From JACCTU01 sp963700495 (GTDB lineage Bacteria > Actinomycetota > Thermoleophilia > Gaiellales > Gaiellaceae): a DNA stretch of 64,000 bases. Numbering within the stretch: position 1 is the stretch's first letter; the number at the start of each line of letters is the position of its first letter. The stretch spans positions 372,001 to 436,000 of the forward strand of contig CAVOXT010000006.1 of NCBI GenBank assembly GCA_963700495.1. Reading direction: 5' to 3'. This document shows, one piece after another, positions 32,851 to 43,689 of the stretch. The notes beneath the pieces are model-generated. The model was not told where the DNA came from. It was given only the letters and a program-made list of their open reading frames with translations, and did no database searches. The position numbers were made by a program, and so were the translations under genes.

Positions 32851-35800
32851 GTGAACGTTCGCGTCCTCGGGCCCCTAGAAATCCTGAGCGACGGCGTCGA
32901 CGTTCGCCTTGGCGGACCGAAGCAGCGCACCGTCCTCGCACTGCTGGTCGCGGAAGTCGGAAGGCCGGTCTCGGTCGAGACCCTGATCGACGGCGTCTGG
33001 GGCGACGAGCCGACCACCGGGGCGCGTTCGACGCTGCAGACGTACGTCTCGAACCTCAGGGCCGCGATCGGCGACGTCATCGTCCGCGACGACGGCGGCT
33101 ATCGACTCGTCGCCGAGCCGGAGAACGTCGACGCGGTCGAGTTCGAGCGGGCGGTCGAGCAGGCAAGCGGGCTCGTGGAGACCGCTCCCGCCGAGGCCGC
33201 TCAGCAACTCGGTGCGGCGCTCGCGCTCTGGCGCGGCCACCCGTATGCAGACCTGCCCGGCGCGTTCGCGCTCGAGCTCGAGGCGCGGCGCCTCGAGGAG
33301 CTGCGCCTCCGCGCCGTCGAGCTGCGGATCGAGGCGGAGCTCGTGGTCGGACGACACGCCCAGCTGATCGCGGAGCTGGAGGTGCTGTGCGAGGAGTTTC
33401 CCGTCTACGAGCGCTTCCGCGGGCAGCACATGCTCGCGCTGTACCGCTCGGGTCGTCAGGCAGAAGCCCTTCGCGTCTACCAGAAGACGCGCACGTACCT
33501 GGCGGAGGAGCTCGGCCTCGAGCCCTCGGCACAGCTGCAGGAGCTCGAGCGAGCGATCCTCAACCAGGACCCGTCGCTCTCTGCTCGAGCCGGAGCCGCA
33601 GGTGCAGATCGTCGCGTTCCTGCTCACCGATGTCGAGGACTCGACCGTCCTCTGGGAGGTGCAGACGGAGGCCATGCGCGGCGCGGTCGCCCAACACGAC
33701 CGGATCGTGCTCGACACAGTCGAGGCTGCGGGCGGACGCGTCGTGAAGCGCGTCGGTGACGGCATCGACCTGGCGTTCGCCGACGTCGGCGCGGCGGTCG
33801 CTGCCGCCGACGAGATCCAGCGCCTGCTCGTCGCGGCCGACTGGAGCAGGCTGGAGCCGCTACGCGTGCGCATGGCGGTCGATGTCGGCGAGGTCGAGGC
33901 GCGTGGAGGCGACTACTTCGGTCCGGTGATGAACCGCGCCGGCCGGATGCTCGCCGCTGCGCACGGAGGGCAGGTGCTGCTCTCGGCCGACGCGCACGCG
34001 GCGCTGTCGGCGTCGCAGGGCGGCTGGCAGGCGAGGGCGCTGGGCGAGTTCCGGTTCAAGGGCATTGGCAGCCCGCAACATGTCTTCCAGCTCCTGCTCG
34101 ACGGGCTCCCCGCGGACTTCCCGCCGCTCAGGATCGACCGCATGCCGCCTCCGACCCCGGTCGGCGCGTTCGGCCGCTCGGTGCGGGGCTACGAGCTCCG
34201 CGAGCAGGTCGGCAGCGGCGACGCCGGCGTCGTCTATCGCGCGTACCAGCCGTCGGTCGGCCGCGAGGTCGCGATCAAGGTGATCCGCCCCGAGCTGGTC
34301 AACCAGCCTGCGTTCGTGCGCGAGTTCGAGTCGGAGGCGCAACTCGTCGCCCAACTCGAGCATCCGCACCTCGTTCCGCTCTACGACTACTGGCGAGACC
34401 CGGAGGGCGCCTACCTGGTGATGCGCTGGCTGCGCGGGGGGTCGCTGCAACGGACGCTCGAGCGCGGCCCGTGGAACCTCGAGCCGGCCGCCCGGCTGCT
34501 GTCGCAGATCGCCCGCGCGCTCGCGTACGCGCACCGGCAGGGCGTCGTCCACCGCGACGTCAAGCCGGCCAACGTCCTGCTCGACGAGGACGGAAACGCG
34601 TACCTCTCCGACTTCGGGATCGCCGCCCGTCCACTCGACTCGGAGCACCCGAGCCCCCTGATCACGGCGTCGCCGGCGTACGTCCCGCCCGAGTTGGTCA
34701 CCGGAAGGCCCCTCACGCCGCGGTCGGACCTCTACGGCCTCGGACTGCTGACGTTCGAGCTGCTCACTGGTCAGCGGCCGCCGATGGACGGGGCGCTCCC
34801 GTCGCTTCACGTGGTCCGGCCGGAGCTGCCCGCCGCGCTCGACGAGGTCGTCGCTCGCGCGACCGCGGCGGATCCCGACGAGCGCTACGCGTCGGTCGAC
34901 GGCTTCGTCGCCGCGTTCGTCGCCGCCGTGGGGCAGGCGGCTCAGGCGGCCGAGACGTACACGCCCGCGGAGAACCCGTACAAGGGTTTGCGGGCGTTCG
35001 ACGAGACGGACGCCGCCCATTTTTACGGCCGGACCGCGCTTGTCGACGAGCTCGTGCAAGCGGTTGGCGACCGACGCCTGGTCGCCGTGGTGGGCCCGTC
35101 CGGGATCGGAAAGTCCTCGGTCGTCAAGGCGGGGCTCGTCCCGGCGCTCCGCGGCGGCGCGCTGCCGGGAGCGGCATCCTGGCTCGTCACCGACATGTTC
35201 CCGGGCACGTACCCCTATGAGGAGCTCGCCGCCGCGCTCCTCCGGGTCGCAGTCGAGCGGCCGGACGACCTCGTCGAACAGCTCGCGCGGGACGAGCTCG
35301 GAATCTGTCGCGTCGTGAAGCGGATTCTCCCGCCCGGAAGCCAATTGCTCCTTGTGGTCGACCAGTTCGAGGAGCTGTTCACGCAGACGGCGGACGAGGA
35401 GACGCGCCGTCGTTTTCTCACGGGCCTCACCGCACTCGCAGGTGACGCCCACGCGCCTGCGCGGGTTCTCGTCACGCTGCGCGCCGACTTCCTCGACCAC
35501 CCCCTTCGCGACCCGGAGTTCGGTGAACTCCTACGGGCCGGCATGGTCGCGGTCGCGGCGCCGTCGGAGGACGAGCTTGCCGAGGCGATCGAGCGGCCGG
35601 CAGGTCGCGTCGGCGTTCGCTTCGAGCCGGGGCTCGTCTCCCAGGTCGTCGCCGACGTTCGTGATCAGCCAGGCGCCCTGCCGCTCCTGCAGTACGCGCT
35701 CACCGAGCTGTTCGCGAACCGCACCGGCGACGTGCTGACGCTCGAGGGCTACCTCGCGACCGGTGGGGTCGTCGGCGCGCTCGGCCGGCGTGCCGAGGAT

Positions 35801-38557
35801 CTCTACGCGCATCTCCGCCCTTCGGCTCAGGGCGCATGCCGCCAGGTCTTCCTGCGCCTCGTCAGCGCCGACCCTGCTTCGCACGACACGAGGCGCAGGG
35901 TGCGTCGCAGCGAGCTCCGCCAGCTCGAGCTCGAACCGGACGCGCTCGACGAGGTCATCGCACGTTACGGCGAGCACCGCCTCCTCACTTTCGATCGCGA
36001 GCCGCTGACACGGACGCCGACCGTCGAGGTCGCGCACGAGGCGATCCTGGCCCAGTGGGACCGGCTCCGCGGGTGGATCGGAGAGCGTCGCGAGGACCTC
36101 CTCCTCCACCGGCGGCTCGTGCAGGCAGTCGGAGAGTGGCAGGACGGGGGGCGTGATCCGGCATACCTGCCGCACGAGAACCGGCTTGTGCAGTTCGAGG
36201 CGTGGGCGGGTGCGACCGACCTTGCCCTGACCGCGGGTGAGCGCGAGTTTCTGGCCGAGGCGCGGACCGCGGCGGACGCGGCGGCGCGGCGGCGGGCACG
36301 TAGGCGGCGGGCGATGCTGGCCGGGTTCGCGGTGCTCGCCGCCGCGGCCTCGGTTCTCGCCGTGTTCGCGCTCGTGTTGCGCGGCCAGGCGCGAGACGAC
36401 GCGCGCCTGGCGACCGCGCGCCAGCTTGCCGCCTCCGCGCAGGCGAACCTCGCCGTCGACCCCGAGCGCAGCATCCTGCTCGCGATCGAGGCCGCGGAGA
36501 CGACCCGGCGACACAACGGAACAATGCTCGTGGAGGCTGAACAGGCCCTGCACGACGCGGTCGACACCTCGCGCGTGCTGAGCGCCGTCCCAGGCGTGGG
36601 TCGCAAGACCGGCATCGGACACGCTCTTTCTCTCTCGCCCGACGCGTCCCGCTTCGTCGCCTCCGACCTTATGGGCGCGCCGCCGAGCATCCGCGACGCG
36701 CTCACCGGCCACGAGCTCGTAACGCTCACCGGACACACGGGCGAAGTCCTCGCGACGGCATACAGCCTGGACGGGGAACTCGTCGTGACAGGAAGCGCCG
36801 ACGGCACCGCGAGGCTCTGGGATGCCGCTACCGGCGAACTTCTCCACACGCTGCGCGCGCATCGTGGCGGCGTCTTCGCAACCCGCTTCAGCGCGGACGA
36901 CACGCGCCTCGCGACGCTCGGCGCCGATCGCGCCGTCCGCGTCTGGGACGTCCGCACCGGCCGACAGCTCCGTGCCTTCCCAGGCGTCCACGACCGCACC
37001 GATGCGCGCCTCGCCTGGGGCGAGGGGCTGGCGTTCATCGACCGCGACCGCATCGCGGTCGCACCGTGGCAGCGGGGAAGCCCTCCTTCTCCCGTCGTGG
37101 CGAGGGTGTTCGACGTCTCGTCCGGTGACCAGGTCGCCGTAGTCACGGACCCGAGCGGTACCGCCCGGGTCGTGGACATCGATGTCAGCCCGGACGGCAC
37201 TCTGCTCGCCGCTGTCCATGCGGACAACGGCCAGCTCCAGCTGTACGGATTGCCGTCCGGGAAGCAGCTGGATGCCGTTCGCGCCCACGGAGGCGCTGTC
37301 CTCGACGTCGAGTTCAGCCGCGACGGGCGCCGCGTCGCCACCGGCGGCGTGGACGGGCTGGCGAGGACCTGGGACATGACCCGTCGAAAGCTGCGCGAGT
37401 CCGTGACGCTCCGCGGTCACACGAGACCGGTCGGGAGCGTCTCGTTCGACCGCACCGGAACCCGGCTCGCCACTTCGGGGCAGCCAACCGGCGGGGCGCG
37501 GGCCTGGGACGTCTCCCCCGCCGGACGCGGCGAGGTACTCACCTTGCCCGGGCCCGAGACGGACGAGCACGCGGACATCGCATTCACGCCGGACGGCCGA
37601 CGGCTCGTCGCTGCCTCCGGGCGCGAAGGGACGGTGCGCGTCTGGAGCACCGCAACCGGAAAGCAGCTTCTCGTCCTCGATCAAGACGCGCAAACGAACG
37701 CTCCGGTCCGCGCTGTGATCGGGATCGACGTCAGCCCAGACGGCTCGCGCATCGCGACGGCGAGCGCGGACGGCAGCGCACGGATCTTCGACGCCGAGAC
37801 GGGCCGGCAGCTGGTCGTCATCCGCGGGCGCCACTGCATTCGACGTCGCCTCTGCCGCGTCAACCGCGCGGTCTTCAGCCCGGACGGCTCGAGAATCGCA
37901 ACGACAGGCCAGGACGCCACCGTCCGCGTCTTCGATGCGGCCACCGGTCGTCAGCTCCGGGTGCTCCGGGGGCATGCGCCGGGCGGCTTCGGGACGTATC
38001 CGGTCGCGTGGAGCCCGGACGGGGCCCGGCTCCTCTCGATGGCGGCAGATGGAACCCGCATCTGGGACGCGCGCACGGGCCGGCAACTGCTCGCGCTGCC
38101 GCCCAGCGGAGGCCCCGGCGCCTCCGCTGTCTGGAGCCCCAACGGCGCACAGGTGCTCATCGAGTCCGGTCTCGGCCCAGCGGTCTGGGACGCCTCGAGC
38201 GGCAAGCGGCTACGCACGCTGGAGACGAACGCTGCGTCGTCCGACATGGAGTTCAACCGCGACGGGTCGCGACTCGCCAACACGACGGTCGACGAACGGG
38301 GCTACGCGCTCCGGCTCTGGGACTGGCCCGCGGGCGTCGAGACAATAAAACTGAGTGACAGCGGCTTTCGTGTCGCGCTCAGCCCGGACGGCCGGCTGGT
38401 CGCCACGGTGCGCTGGAGACAGCCGGTCCCGTTCGTGCACGTCTGGGCGCTCGACCCCGAGCTTCTCCTTCGGATCGCGCGGACCCGCATCACCCGCTCG
38501 TTGACCGAGGAGGAGTGCCAGCGCTACCTACAGCACGCCTGCCCCGAGGGTCGCTAG
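32851..38557 (+). CDS. Giant BTAD / adenylate cyclase / Ser-Thr kinase / STAND NTPase / WD40 protein (one frameshift)
   Basis: About 1,900 residues. Start GTG 32851; TATCGT 10 nt upstream suggests a nearly leaderless mRNA. Order: (1) 1-243 AfsR/SARP-type winged helix plus BTAD (GGPKQRTVLALLVAEVGRPV); (2) 251-430 class III cyclase with metal Asp in LLTDVEDST and VGDGID, a Lys before the latter, and NRAGR; (3) 444-700 protein kinase (GSGDAGVVY, VAIKV, HRDVKPAN, DFG); (4) 707-1125 nSTAND1 NTPase (GPSGIGKSS, VVDQFEELF); (5) a membrane helix near 1154-1177; (6) 1250-1860 at least ten WD40 blades (TGSADGTARLWDAATGE). BTAD and cyclase are in different frames, joined near 33580 by one extra base; the remaining 1,651 codons are open. 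All catalytic motifs look intact. Confidence 0.88.
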
Positions 38558-38561
38558 GCGG

Positions 38562-38595
38562 AGGTAGCGGGTTCGAGTCCCATCGCTCCGCATCG
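38562..38595 (+). other. tRNA-like 3' fragment or hairpin after the giant gene
   Basis: A 34-nt block with GCGGAG and CTCCGC ends, a GGG/CCC inner stem and a T-loop-like TTCGAGT. It could be the terminator of the giant gene or the 3' end of another tRNA used as an attachment core. A right-arm-like CGGGTAC repeat lies 78 bp on, a spacing close to that in R3 and R6. Confidence 0.35.
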
Positions 38596-38672
38596 AGTGT
38601 CCGAGTCGGCTGGGCAAACATGAGTCGAGGGCGCATTACGTTCGTTGCGTGTTTCGAGAACAGACAACGACC

Positions 38673-38692
38673 CGCGGGTACGAGACGGGTAC
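38673..38692 (+). repeat. Right-arm repeat (partial)
   Basis: CGCGGGTACGAGACGGGTAC, identical to the arm repeat at 31874 and 39945, followed by CACGCGCGG repeats. No complete tRNA-Thr core lies at the usual distance upstream; only the tRNA-like block at 38562 does. Confidence 0.7.
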
Positions 38693-38811
38693 GTAAGCCT
38701 GAGCACGCGCGGTCACGCGCGGGCACTGCCGACACGCCTGAATCACGGATTTGCAGGACAAACGTGGACGCGCATGACCGCGCGTGTACGCCGTTACCGC
38801 CTCTGGACTTC

Positions 38812-38854
38812 CATGGTAAGGAGGGGGTCGACGGTTCGAGTCCGTCAGAGGGCT
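38812..38854 (+). repeat. tRNA-Thr 3' core copy R4
   Basis: An exact 43-nt copy of 18045-18087. It lacks the ATGGAGCC left arm. It is followed by CTCTGCAAAGGCGCC and GCGCTTTCCCGTT, a terminator-like hairpin related to that at 58604. Confidence 0.88.
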
Positions 38855-38899
38855 CTGCAAAGGCGCCGGAAATCAGCGCTTTCCCGTTCAGCCCGACCT

Positions 38900-38930
38900 G
38901 GGGTCGACGGTTCGAGCCCGTCAGAGGGCT
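38900..38930 (+). repeat. tRNA-Thr 3' core copy R5 (partial)
   Basis: 31 nt of the tRNA-Thr T-arm and acceptor with one mismatch (TTCGAGCCC instead of TTCGAGTCC), 45 bp after R4. A nested remnant of another integration. Confidence 0.82.
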
Positions 38931-38965
38931 CTAAAGACGTGATCCCGATCTGCCTAACGGCCGTG

Positions 38966-39571
38966 TCATCCGGTGATGACGACGCCGCGGCGGCTGTAGA
39001 GGTCTTCCGTGGCTGCTTGCAGGAGGAACGAGGCCACGCCCGCGCGTGAGATTTTCTGCGACATCCGGACCTTCTCGCTTTCGGGGATGACCCTAGCCTC
39101 GGTCTTGGGCCCGTTGGTCAGCTTGGTGGGGTAGACAATCGTCCAGTCGAGGCTGCTGGCGCGCAGGACTTCCTCACCGGCAGTCTTGTCCTTGATCTGA
39201 CTACCCATTGCTATGCCGGTTACGACCTTGGTGACGGGAGTGAGCCGGTCACGCGCGACGGCGAAGGAGGACAACATGACGACGCGCTCGGGACCCTTCT
39301 GTTTGGCCGCGTCCACAATGGCGCGCGTCGCCTCGGCCATCACCGGCCCTCTCGCGCCGAGGACGCTGATCACAGCGTCGCCCCCGTTCATCGCCTCGGA
39401 GACCGCTGCGCGGTCGGTTGCGTCGCCTTCGACAACATGGAGGTTGGGATTGGTGATGGTCAGTTTCTGCGCGGACCGAACGAGTGCCGTGACGCGATGT
39501 CCCGCGGCGAGCGCCTGCTCGACCAGCGGAATGCCGGTGGCGCCAGCCGCGCCGAGGACGCTCAGTTTCAT
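38966..39571 (-). CDS. NmrA/SDR-like NAD(P)-binding protein, sole gene of its cassette
   Basis: 201 residues. The Rossmann motif is LGAAGATGIPLVEQALAAGH; then GDATDRAAVSEAMNGGDAVISVLG and VMLSSFAVARDRL. This fits the atypical SDR / NAD(P)H-binding (NmrA, BLVRB) group. DWTIVYPTKLTNGP is the usual late motif. It lies alone between cores R5 and R6. Its 3' end is 35 bp from the R5 core, and the integrase gene likewise points toward its tRNA core. Confidence 0.87.
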   Translation of the reverse strand: MKLSVLGAAGATGIPLVEQALAAGHRVTALVRSAQKLTITNPNLHVVEGDATDRAAVSEAMNGGDAVISVLGARGPVMAEATRAIVDAAKQKGPERVVMLSSFAVARDRLTPVTKVVTGIAMGSQIKDKTAGEEVLRASSLDWTIVYPTKLTNGPKTEARVIPESEKVRMSQKISRAGVASFLLQAATEDLYSRRGVVITG

Positions 39572-39757
39572 CGGTCTCCTCCCATCGCGATCGCGCGCGC
39601 GGCGCCCGCGAACGTCTCATCATCGGAAGCTTCCCGCCGCTCATTCTACGGCTGATGCTGCCGAGGAGAACTGCCAACGTGATGCCACGGTGGAGCGGCA
39701 GGTAACTGCGGCGCGGGTCGCGCCTTTACAAGTCCTGTTGCCTAGAAAGATTACAGC

Positions 39758-39884
39758 GAATGGAGCCTCTATGGAGCCCCGCGGTTGCAACCGATGGCAA
39801 TCAGTGGCGAATCAGATCTGCGCGGAAACCGCAAAGACATCCATGGTAAGGAGGGGGTCGACGGTTCGAGTCCGTCAGAGGGCT
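39758..39884 (+). repeat. Att-like composite R6: left arm plus tRNA-Thr core
   Basis: A diverged left arm (ATGGAGCCTCTATGGAGCC, GGTTGCAACCGATGGCAA), then an exact tRNA-Thr 3' core at 39842-39884. A right arm follows. The arm is shorter than in R2 and R3. Confidence 0.87.
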
Positions 39885-39943
39885 TGCCCAAAAGCCCTGC
39901 AAAGGAGCACTTAGTGTTGCCTGTGATGGCGAGATTTAGCACT

Positions 39944-40135
39944 CTCGCGGGTACGAGACGGGTACATTTTGGGACTAGCGGGCACTGGCGGCCACGCGCG
40001 ACGTCTCGCGGCACAGTCTGAGACGTGCTCGAGGCTCTCGATCGCGACCGCTCGGCCGAAAGGTTCCTGCAAACAAGCAGTCGGCGTTGTCCACGGTGGC
40101 GTGACGCTGGCTCCCTCCTTTGCTAGAGAGGGGTC
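39944..40135 (+). repeat. Right-arm module of R6
   Basis: TCGCGGGTACGAGACGGGTACA, then AGCGGGCACTGGCGGCCACGC, then CTCCTTTGCTAGAGAGGGGTC at 40115-40135, in the order and approximate spacing seen after R3. The interval 39885-40210 contains no other feature I can support. Confidence 0.68.
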
Positions 40136-40210
40136 GTCGGGACACCTCCGTCACCTCTTCATGACGCCACTCGGGTGGGAACTCTCGACTGACGGCGCCA
40201 CTATCGGGCG

Positions 40211-41086
40211 TTGTTGGCGGCGTTCAGTCGGGTGTTACCGCGGTGGGCGTGGCGCAGGTCTGCGTTTGTGACGCCGGCGACGCTCTTGCGCTGGCATCGG
40301 GAGCTGGTGGCGCGCCGCTGGACGTATCCGCACCGGCGTCCTGGCCGGCCGCCGACCGCGGCGGAAATCCGTGAGCTTGTCGTGCGGCTCGCACGCGAGA
40401 ACCCGGGTTGGGGGTACCGGCGGATCCAGGGTGAGCTGGTCGGGCTCGGGATCAAGCTCGCCGCGAGCACGGTCTGGACGATCCTGAAAGAGGCGGGATC
40501 GAGCCGCGCCGAGGCGGCTCGAGCGAGCTGGGCGGAGTTCCTGCGGCGCAGGCGGCGAGCATCCTCGAGTGCGACTTCCTCACCGTCGACACGCTGTTCC
40601 TGAAACGCTTCTACGTCTTGTTCTTTATCGAGCTTGCGACCCGGCGCGTCCACCTGGCCGGGATCACGACGAATCCGGACGGGCGGTGGGTGACCCAGCA
40701 GGCACGCAACCTGCTGATGCAGCTCGACGACGAGAGCGTCCGTCCGCGGTTTCTCGTCCGCGACCGCGACAGCAAGTTCACCCGCGACTTCGACGAGGTC
40801 TTCCGCTCCGAAGGCAGTCCGTGTGATCAAGGCGCCGGTGCGCGCGCCGAAGGCACGGGCGCACGCCGAGCGCTGGGTCGGCACAGTGCGCCGCGAGTGC
40901 CTCGACCGGATCCTGATCCTCGGCCGACGCCACCTCGACCACGTCCTCGCGACCTACGTCGCGCATTACAACGAGCACCGGCCATACCGGGCACTCGGGC
41001 AGCGGCCGCCCCTGAACGAGCCGCCGGCGAACGACGACCAAGCGATCGCAGACGTTCATCGATTTCGACCGACTCCGCCGGCGTGA
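40211..41086 (+). pseudogene. DDE-type (rve) IS481/IS3-like transposase, frameshifted
   Basis: Pieces in three frames make up one integrase-core transposase. The first has an HTH/HTH_32-like region (PATLLRWHRELVARRWTYP, then RIQGELVGLGIKLAASTVW). The middle piece has FIELATRRVHLAGITTNPDG and the second Asp in RDRDSKFTRDFDEVF. The last piece has the Glu in AHAERWVGTVRRECLDR and YNEHRPYRALGQ. The first Asp lies in the CDFLTVDTLF segment. At least two frame changes (near 40560 and 40825) are needed. I see no clear terminal inverted repeats. It lies at the left edge of the sugar locus. Confidence 0.78.
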
Positions 41087-41249
41087 CCTGCTCGGCGGGC
41101 TGATCCACGAGTACCGGCTCGCCGCCTAAGCCCGATCTGCTCACCATCACCCGCTACTCTGTTACGCACACGCGTGATACCACATCGCGCCCCTGTCCTC
41201 TGCGGTCTGCGTGACCGCCGGATCAACGGATCAATGGCGCCTGCGGGTG

Positions 41250-41477
41250 CTAGCTACTTGAACTGGATTCTCGGCACCTACACGCAGCGACGTCTCCGCT
41301 GATCCGGGCCGCGAGCCGGTCGCGCGTGCACTCGACGACCGTCCGGCCCAACAGGCGCACACCGTGGCCGTACCACTCACGCGGCCGGAGACCATAGACG
41401 CAGACGTAGTCGACGTCGACGAAACTGTCGCTCCCGTACCGCTCGACCTTCCACAGCCCGATGAGCTCGTTCCGCAT
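41250..41477 (-). CDS. Short hypothetical ORF
   Basis: About 75 residues from ATG 41477 (MRNELIGLWKVERYGSDSFV, then DYVCVYGLRPREWYGHGVRL). The composition is plausible for protein, but no family is recognised, and the C-terminal Ser run looks non-coding. It may be a remnant. The rest of 41087-41703 shows no supported feature. Confidence 0.3.
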   Translation of the reverse strand: MRNELIGLWKVERYGSDSFVDVDYVCVYGLRPREWYGHGVRLLGRTVVECTRDRLAARISGDVAACRCRESSSSS

Positions 41478-41703
41478 CGGCGTGACTTCGACCGGTTGTG
41501 TCGGCGTCCACCAGCGTCCACGGATCGAACTCGGCAGCATTCAGTGCGTGGAGGAGCTTGATCGCACGGCCACTGACTCTAGCGTTCGCTGCACTCCCTT
41601 CTCTCGGAGGGGGATTTCTCAGCGAACGCACTGCTGAACCCAGTACGACTCAATACGTGGTTTGGCTCGGTCCTCGGATAGCTGCGAGATCTACCACACC
41701 TGA

Positions 41704-43689
41704 TTACTGCGCATAGGCCGCAAACATGAAGGGGCCGCCCGCTCCATAGAGCTCCTGGCCGATTGCTCCGCTGGCCACCTCTCCCTCCCGCAGATCCTCA
41801 AGAGGGATGTGCCAGCTCAGGTTGTTGCGCGGCACAAACGAGTACTCCCCGGCAGCGGATGACGCTGCGCCGGACGGCAGCAATGGCGGCAGCGAGTACT
41901 GCAGGGTACGCGGTGAGTCCCGGATGAATGCCTTGACCAGGTTCGTTACATAGGCCGGCTCGTTCTGGGCGTATCGCATATAGCTCTGAAGGCCGAGCCA
42001 CGCCTCGTACTGCTCCAGCATGGCGACATAGTCCGACCAGGGCAGTGGGTTCAGGCCCATGTATGTGTGATAGCCCGATCCCTTCTTACACATTCCGTAG
42101 GTACAGTCCCAGAGGCGAACCGCGTGAAAGAGGTTGGCCAGCGCGAGTACGGCGTACCCGCGATAGGTGGTGTCCCCCGTCATCGTGTAGAGCCTCTGCG
42201 CGGCTGCGGCTGTGAACGCCGACATGTGTGTCTCGTACGACAGGTCGAAGCCCGTGCCGGCCACATGAGCAATGGATGCTTTGGACTCATCCAGATACTG
42301 CGCCTTGCCCGTGAGCTCATACAGTCCCAGCATCAACCAGGCATACCCTCCCGCAACATCATGTTCAACTTGCGAGCCTGATCCGTTGAGGTCGCTGTAG
42401 GCAAAGTTCTGTGGAAACTCGTATCCGTTGACATGCGCCAGCTTGATTACTGCGTCCACGGATTGCAGCAGCAACGTTTTGGCTGTGCCGTCGCCAGTCT
42501 GCGCGAGTTGCAACAGTGAGATCAGGTTATTGACGAAATACCAGCTCTCTCCCCGTGCCGACGGATCGTGGGGAAGGCTGTTCATGACGGTGCCGTATAC
42601 CGGGTCGTAGTACGTGGATAGATTGGCATCGAGCGTGGCGTCGAAGGGTTCTGACGTGCGGTATCGGGCTTCGTAAGCCCTGATTCCTGCCAGCACGCCC
42701 GCCTGGGTCAGCAGCTCGGGGGCGGAGCGAGTGTCCGAGACGTATGAGCGCAGGTACTGATGCCCGTTGACGGTCACCCAATTCGATGGATCGGCGATGT
42801 CGGCCGCAGATCTTGCCGCGAGGCTCTGCCAGTCGGCGACGGGAACGGACGGCTGAGCGACTGCCGAGCTGACGGTATCCAGCGCCCGCAGATACGCCGT
42901 GGCGATGTCTGATTCAGCGGACGGGATCGCGGGCTCGAGGTAGAGATAGCTGGAAACGACTACGGTCGTCTTCTTGTGGGGTAGCGAGCCGAGACTGCTG
43001 GGCGGCGGAACGTAGCCGAAGGAACGCCGGGACACGCCGACCAACGACCCCTTGGTGCCGGCACGCAAATAGGGGAAGTTTGGCTGGGTCACCCCCGATC
43101 GTGTGCGGTCGAAGTACGAACCGAGTGCGGTGTAGTTCGAGAAGTACAGGATCGTGCTGCCTAATTGGGTGTTGGAGAGGAAGAGATTGTTTCCGGCGAC
43201 CGGGGGTGCCGCCGCGTACTCCTTCAACGCGGCGGCAGGCGCGTGGACGAGTGTGACATCCGGACCGGGGTCTGTCGGCGCGTCCTTTCTCGGCGTGACC
43301 TTCAGCGTCAGGCCGATGAGAGCGTTACCGGCTGGTTGCCCATCACTTGTTGGACTTGAAGCCGTGAGCGTGAGCTGAAATGACGCCCACGGCGCGTTGC
43401 CGGAGAGCGTCCAGTTCGTGCCGGAATGGGTAATCCTCTTGGTCGACTTGAGGAGATTTACTTTGGCGTTCCCGCCCAACTCCCTGATCTGGAGAACTGC
43501 GCTCCCACCATGAGACACCGCGATCGTCCCGGACTTGGGGGTAAACGCCAGCATGTACGCGCCCACCCGCGCTTTGATCTTCTGATTCGCGGTAGACGCA
43601 TGTCGTGATGAGGCGGCTGCTGCGGCACCAACAAGAAGGACCGCAACAGCAGCAATGGGCGCTGCCGCGCGAATGATGGTGCTCCTCAT
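41704..43689 (-). CDS. Large secreted protein of the sugar locus, alpha/alpha-toroid-like
   Basis: 661 residues. The signal peptide is residues 1-27 (IIRAAAPIAAVAVLLVGAAAA). An N-terminal beta-rich region (30-230) is followed by a helical domain rich in Trp, Tyr and Glu (RYRTSEPFDATLDANLSTYYD, GGYAWLMLGLYELTGKAQYLDE, YETHMSAFTAAAAQRLYTMTGDTTY). That resembles the (alpha/alpha)n barrels of some glycosidases and polysaccharide lyases. I cannot name a CAZy family. It is the last gene of the uptake-operon direction and has lower GC than the chromosome around it. A degrading or binding role on the same glycan as the transporter is inferred. Confidence 0.8.
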   Translation of the reverse strand: MRSTIIRAAAPIAAVAVLLVGAAAAASSRHASTANQKIKARVGAYMLAFTPKSGTIAVSHGGSAVLQIRELGGNAKVNLLKSTKRITHSGTNWTLSGNAPWASFQLTLTASSPTSDGQPAGNALIGLTLKVTPRKDAPTDPGPDVTLVHAPAAALKEYAAAPPVAGNNLFLSNTQLGSTILYFSNYTALGSYFDRTRSGVTQPNFPYLRAGTKGSLVGVSRRSFGYVPPPSSLGSLPHKKTTVVVSSYLYLEPAIPSAESDIATAYLRALDTVSSAVAQPSVPVADWQSLAARSAADIADPSNWVTVNGHQYLRSYVSDTRSAPELLTQAGVLAGIRAYEARYRTSEPFDATLDANLSTYYDPVYGTVMNSLPHDPSARGESWYFVNNLISLLQLAQTGDGTAKTLLLQSVDAVIKLAHVNGYEFPQNFAYSDLNGSGSQVEHDVAGGYAWLMLGLYELTGKAQYLDESKASIAHVAGTGFDLSYETHMSAFTAAAAQRLYTMTGDTTYRGYAVLALANLFHAVRLWDCTYGMCKKGSGYHTYMGLNPLPWSDYVAMLEQYEAWLGLQSYMRYAQNEPAYVTNLVKAFIRDSPRTLQYSLPPLLPSGAASSAAGEYSFVPRNNLSWHIPLEDLREGEVASGAIGQELYGAGGPFMFAAYAQ

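Noticed and set aside
33860..35500. Long minus-strand frames opposite the giant signalling gene (also 35531-38086)
   Set aside because: They are mirror frames of high-GC coding DNA, with low-complexity Arg/Glu-rich translation and no motifs.
32851..38557. Classical antiphage STAND (Avs) gene
   Set aside because: It lacks an effector nuclease or Sir2-type N-terminus; the N-terminal parts are regulator, cyclase and kinase, so only a loose link to defence can be argued.
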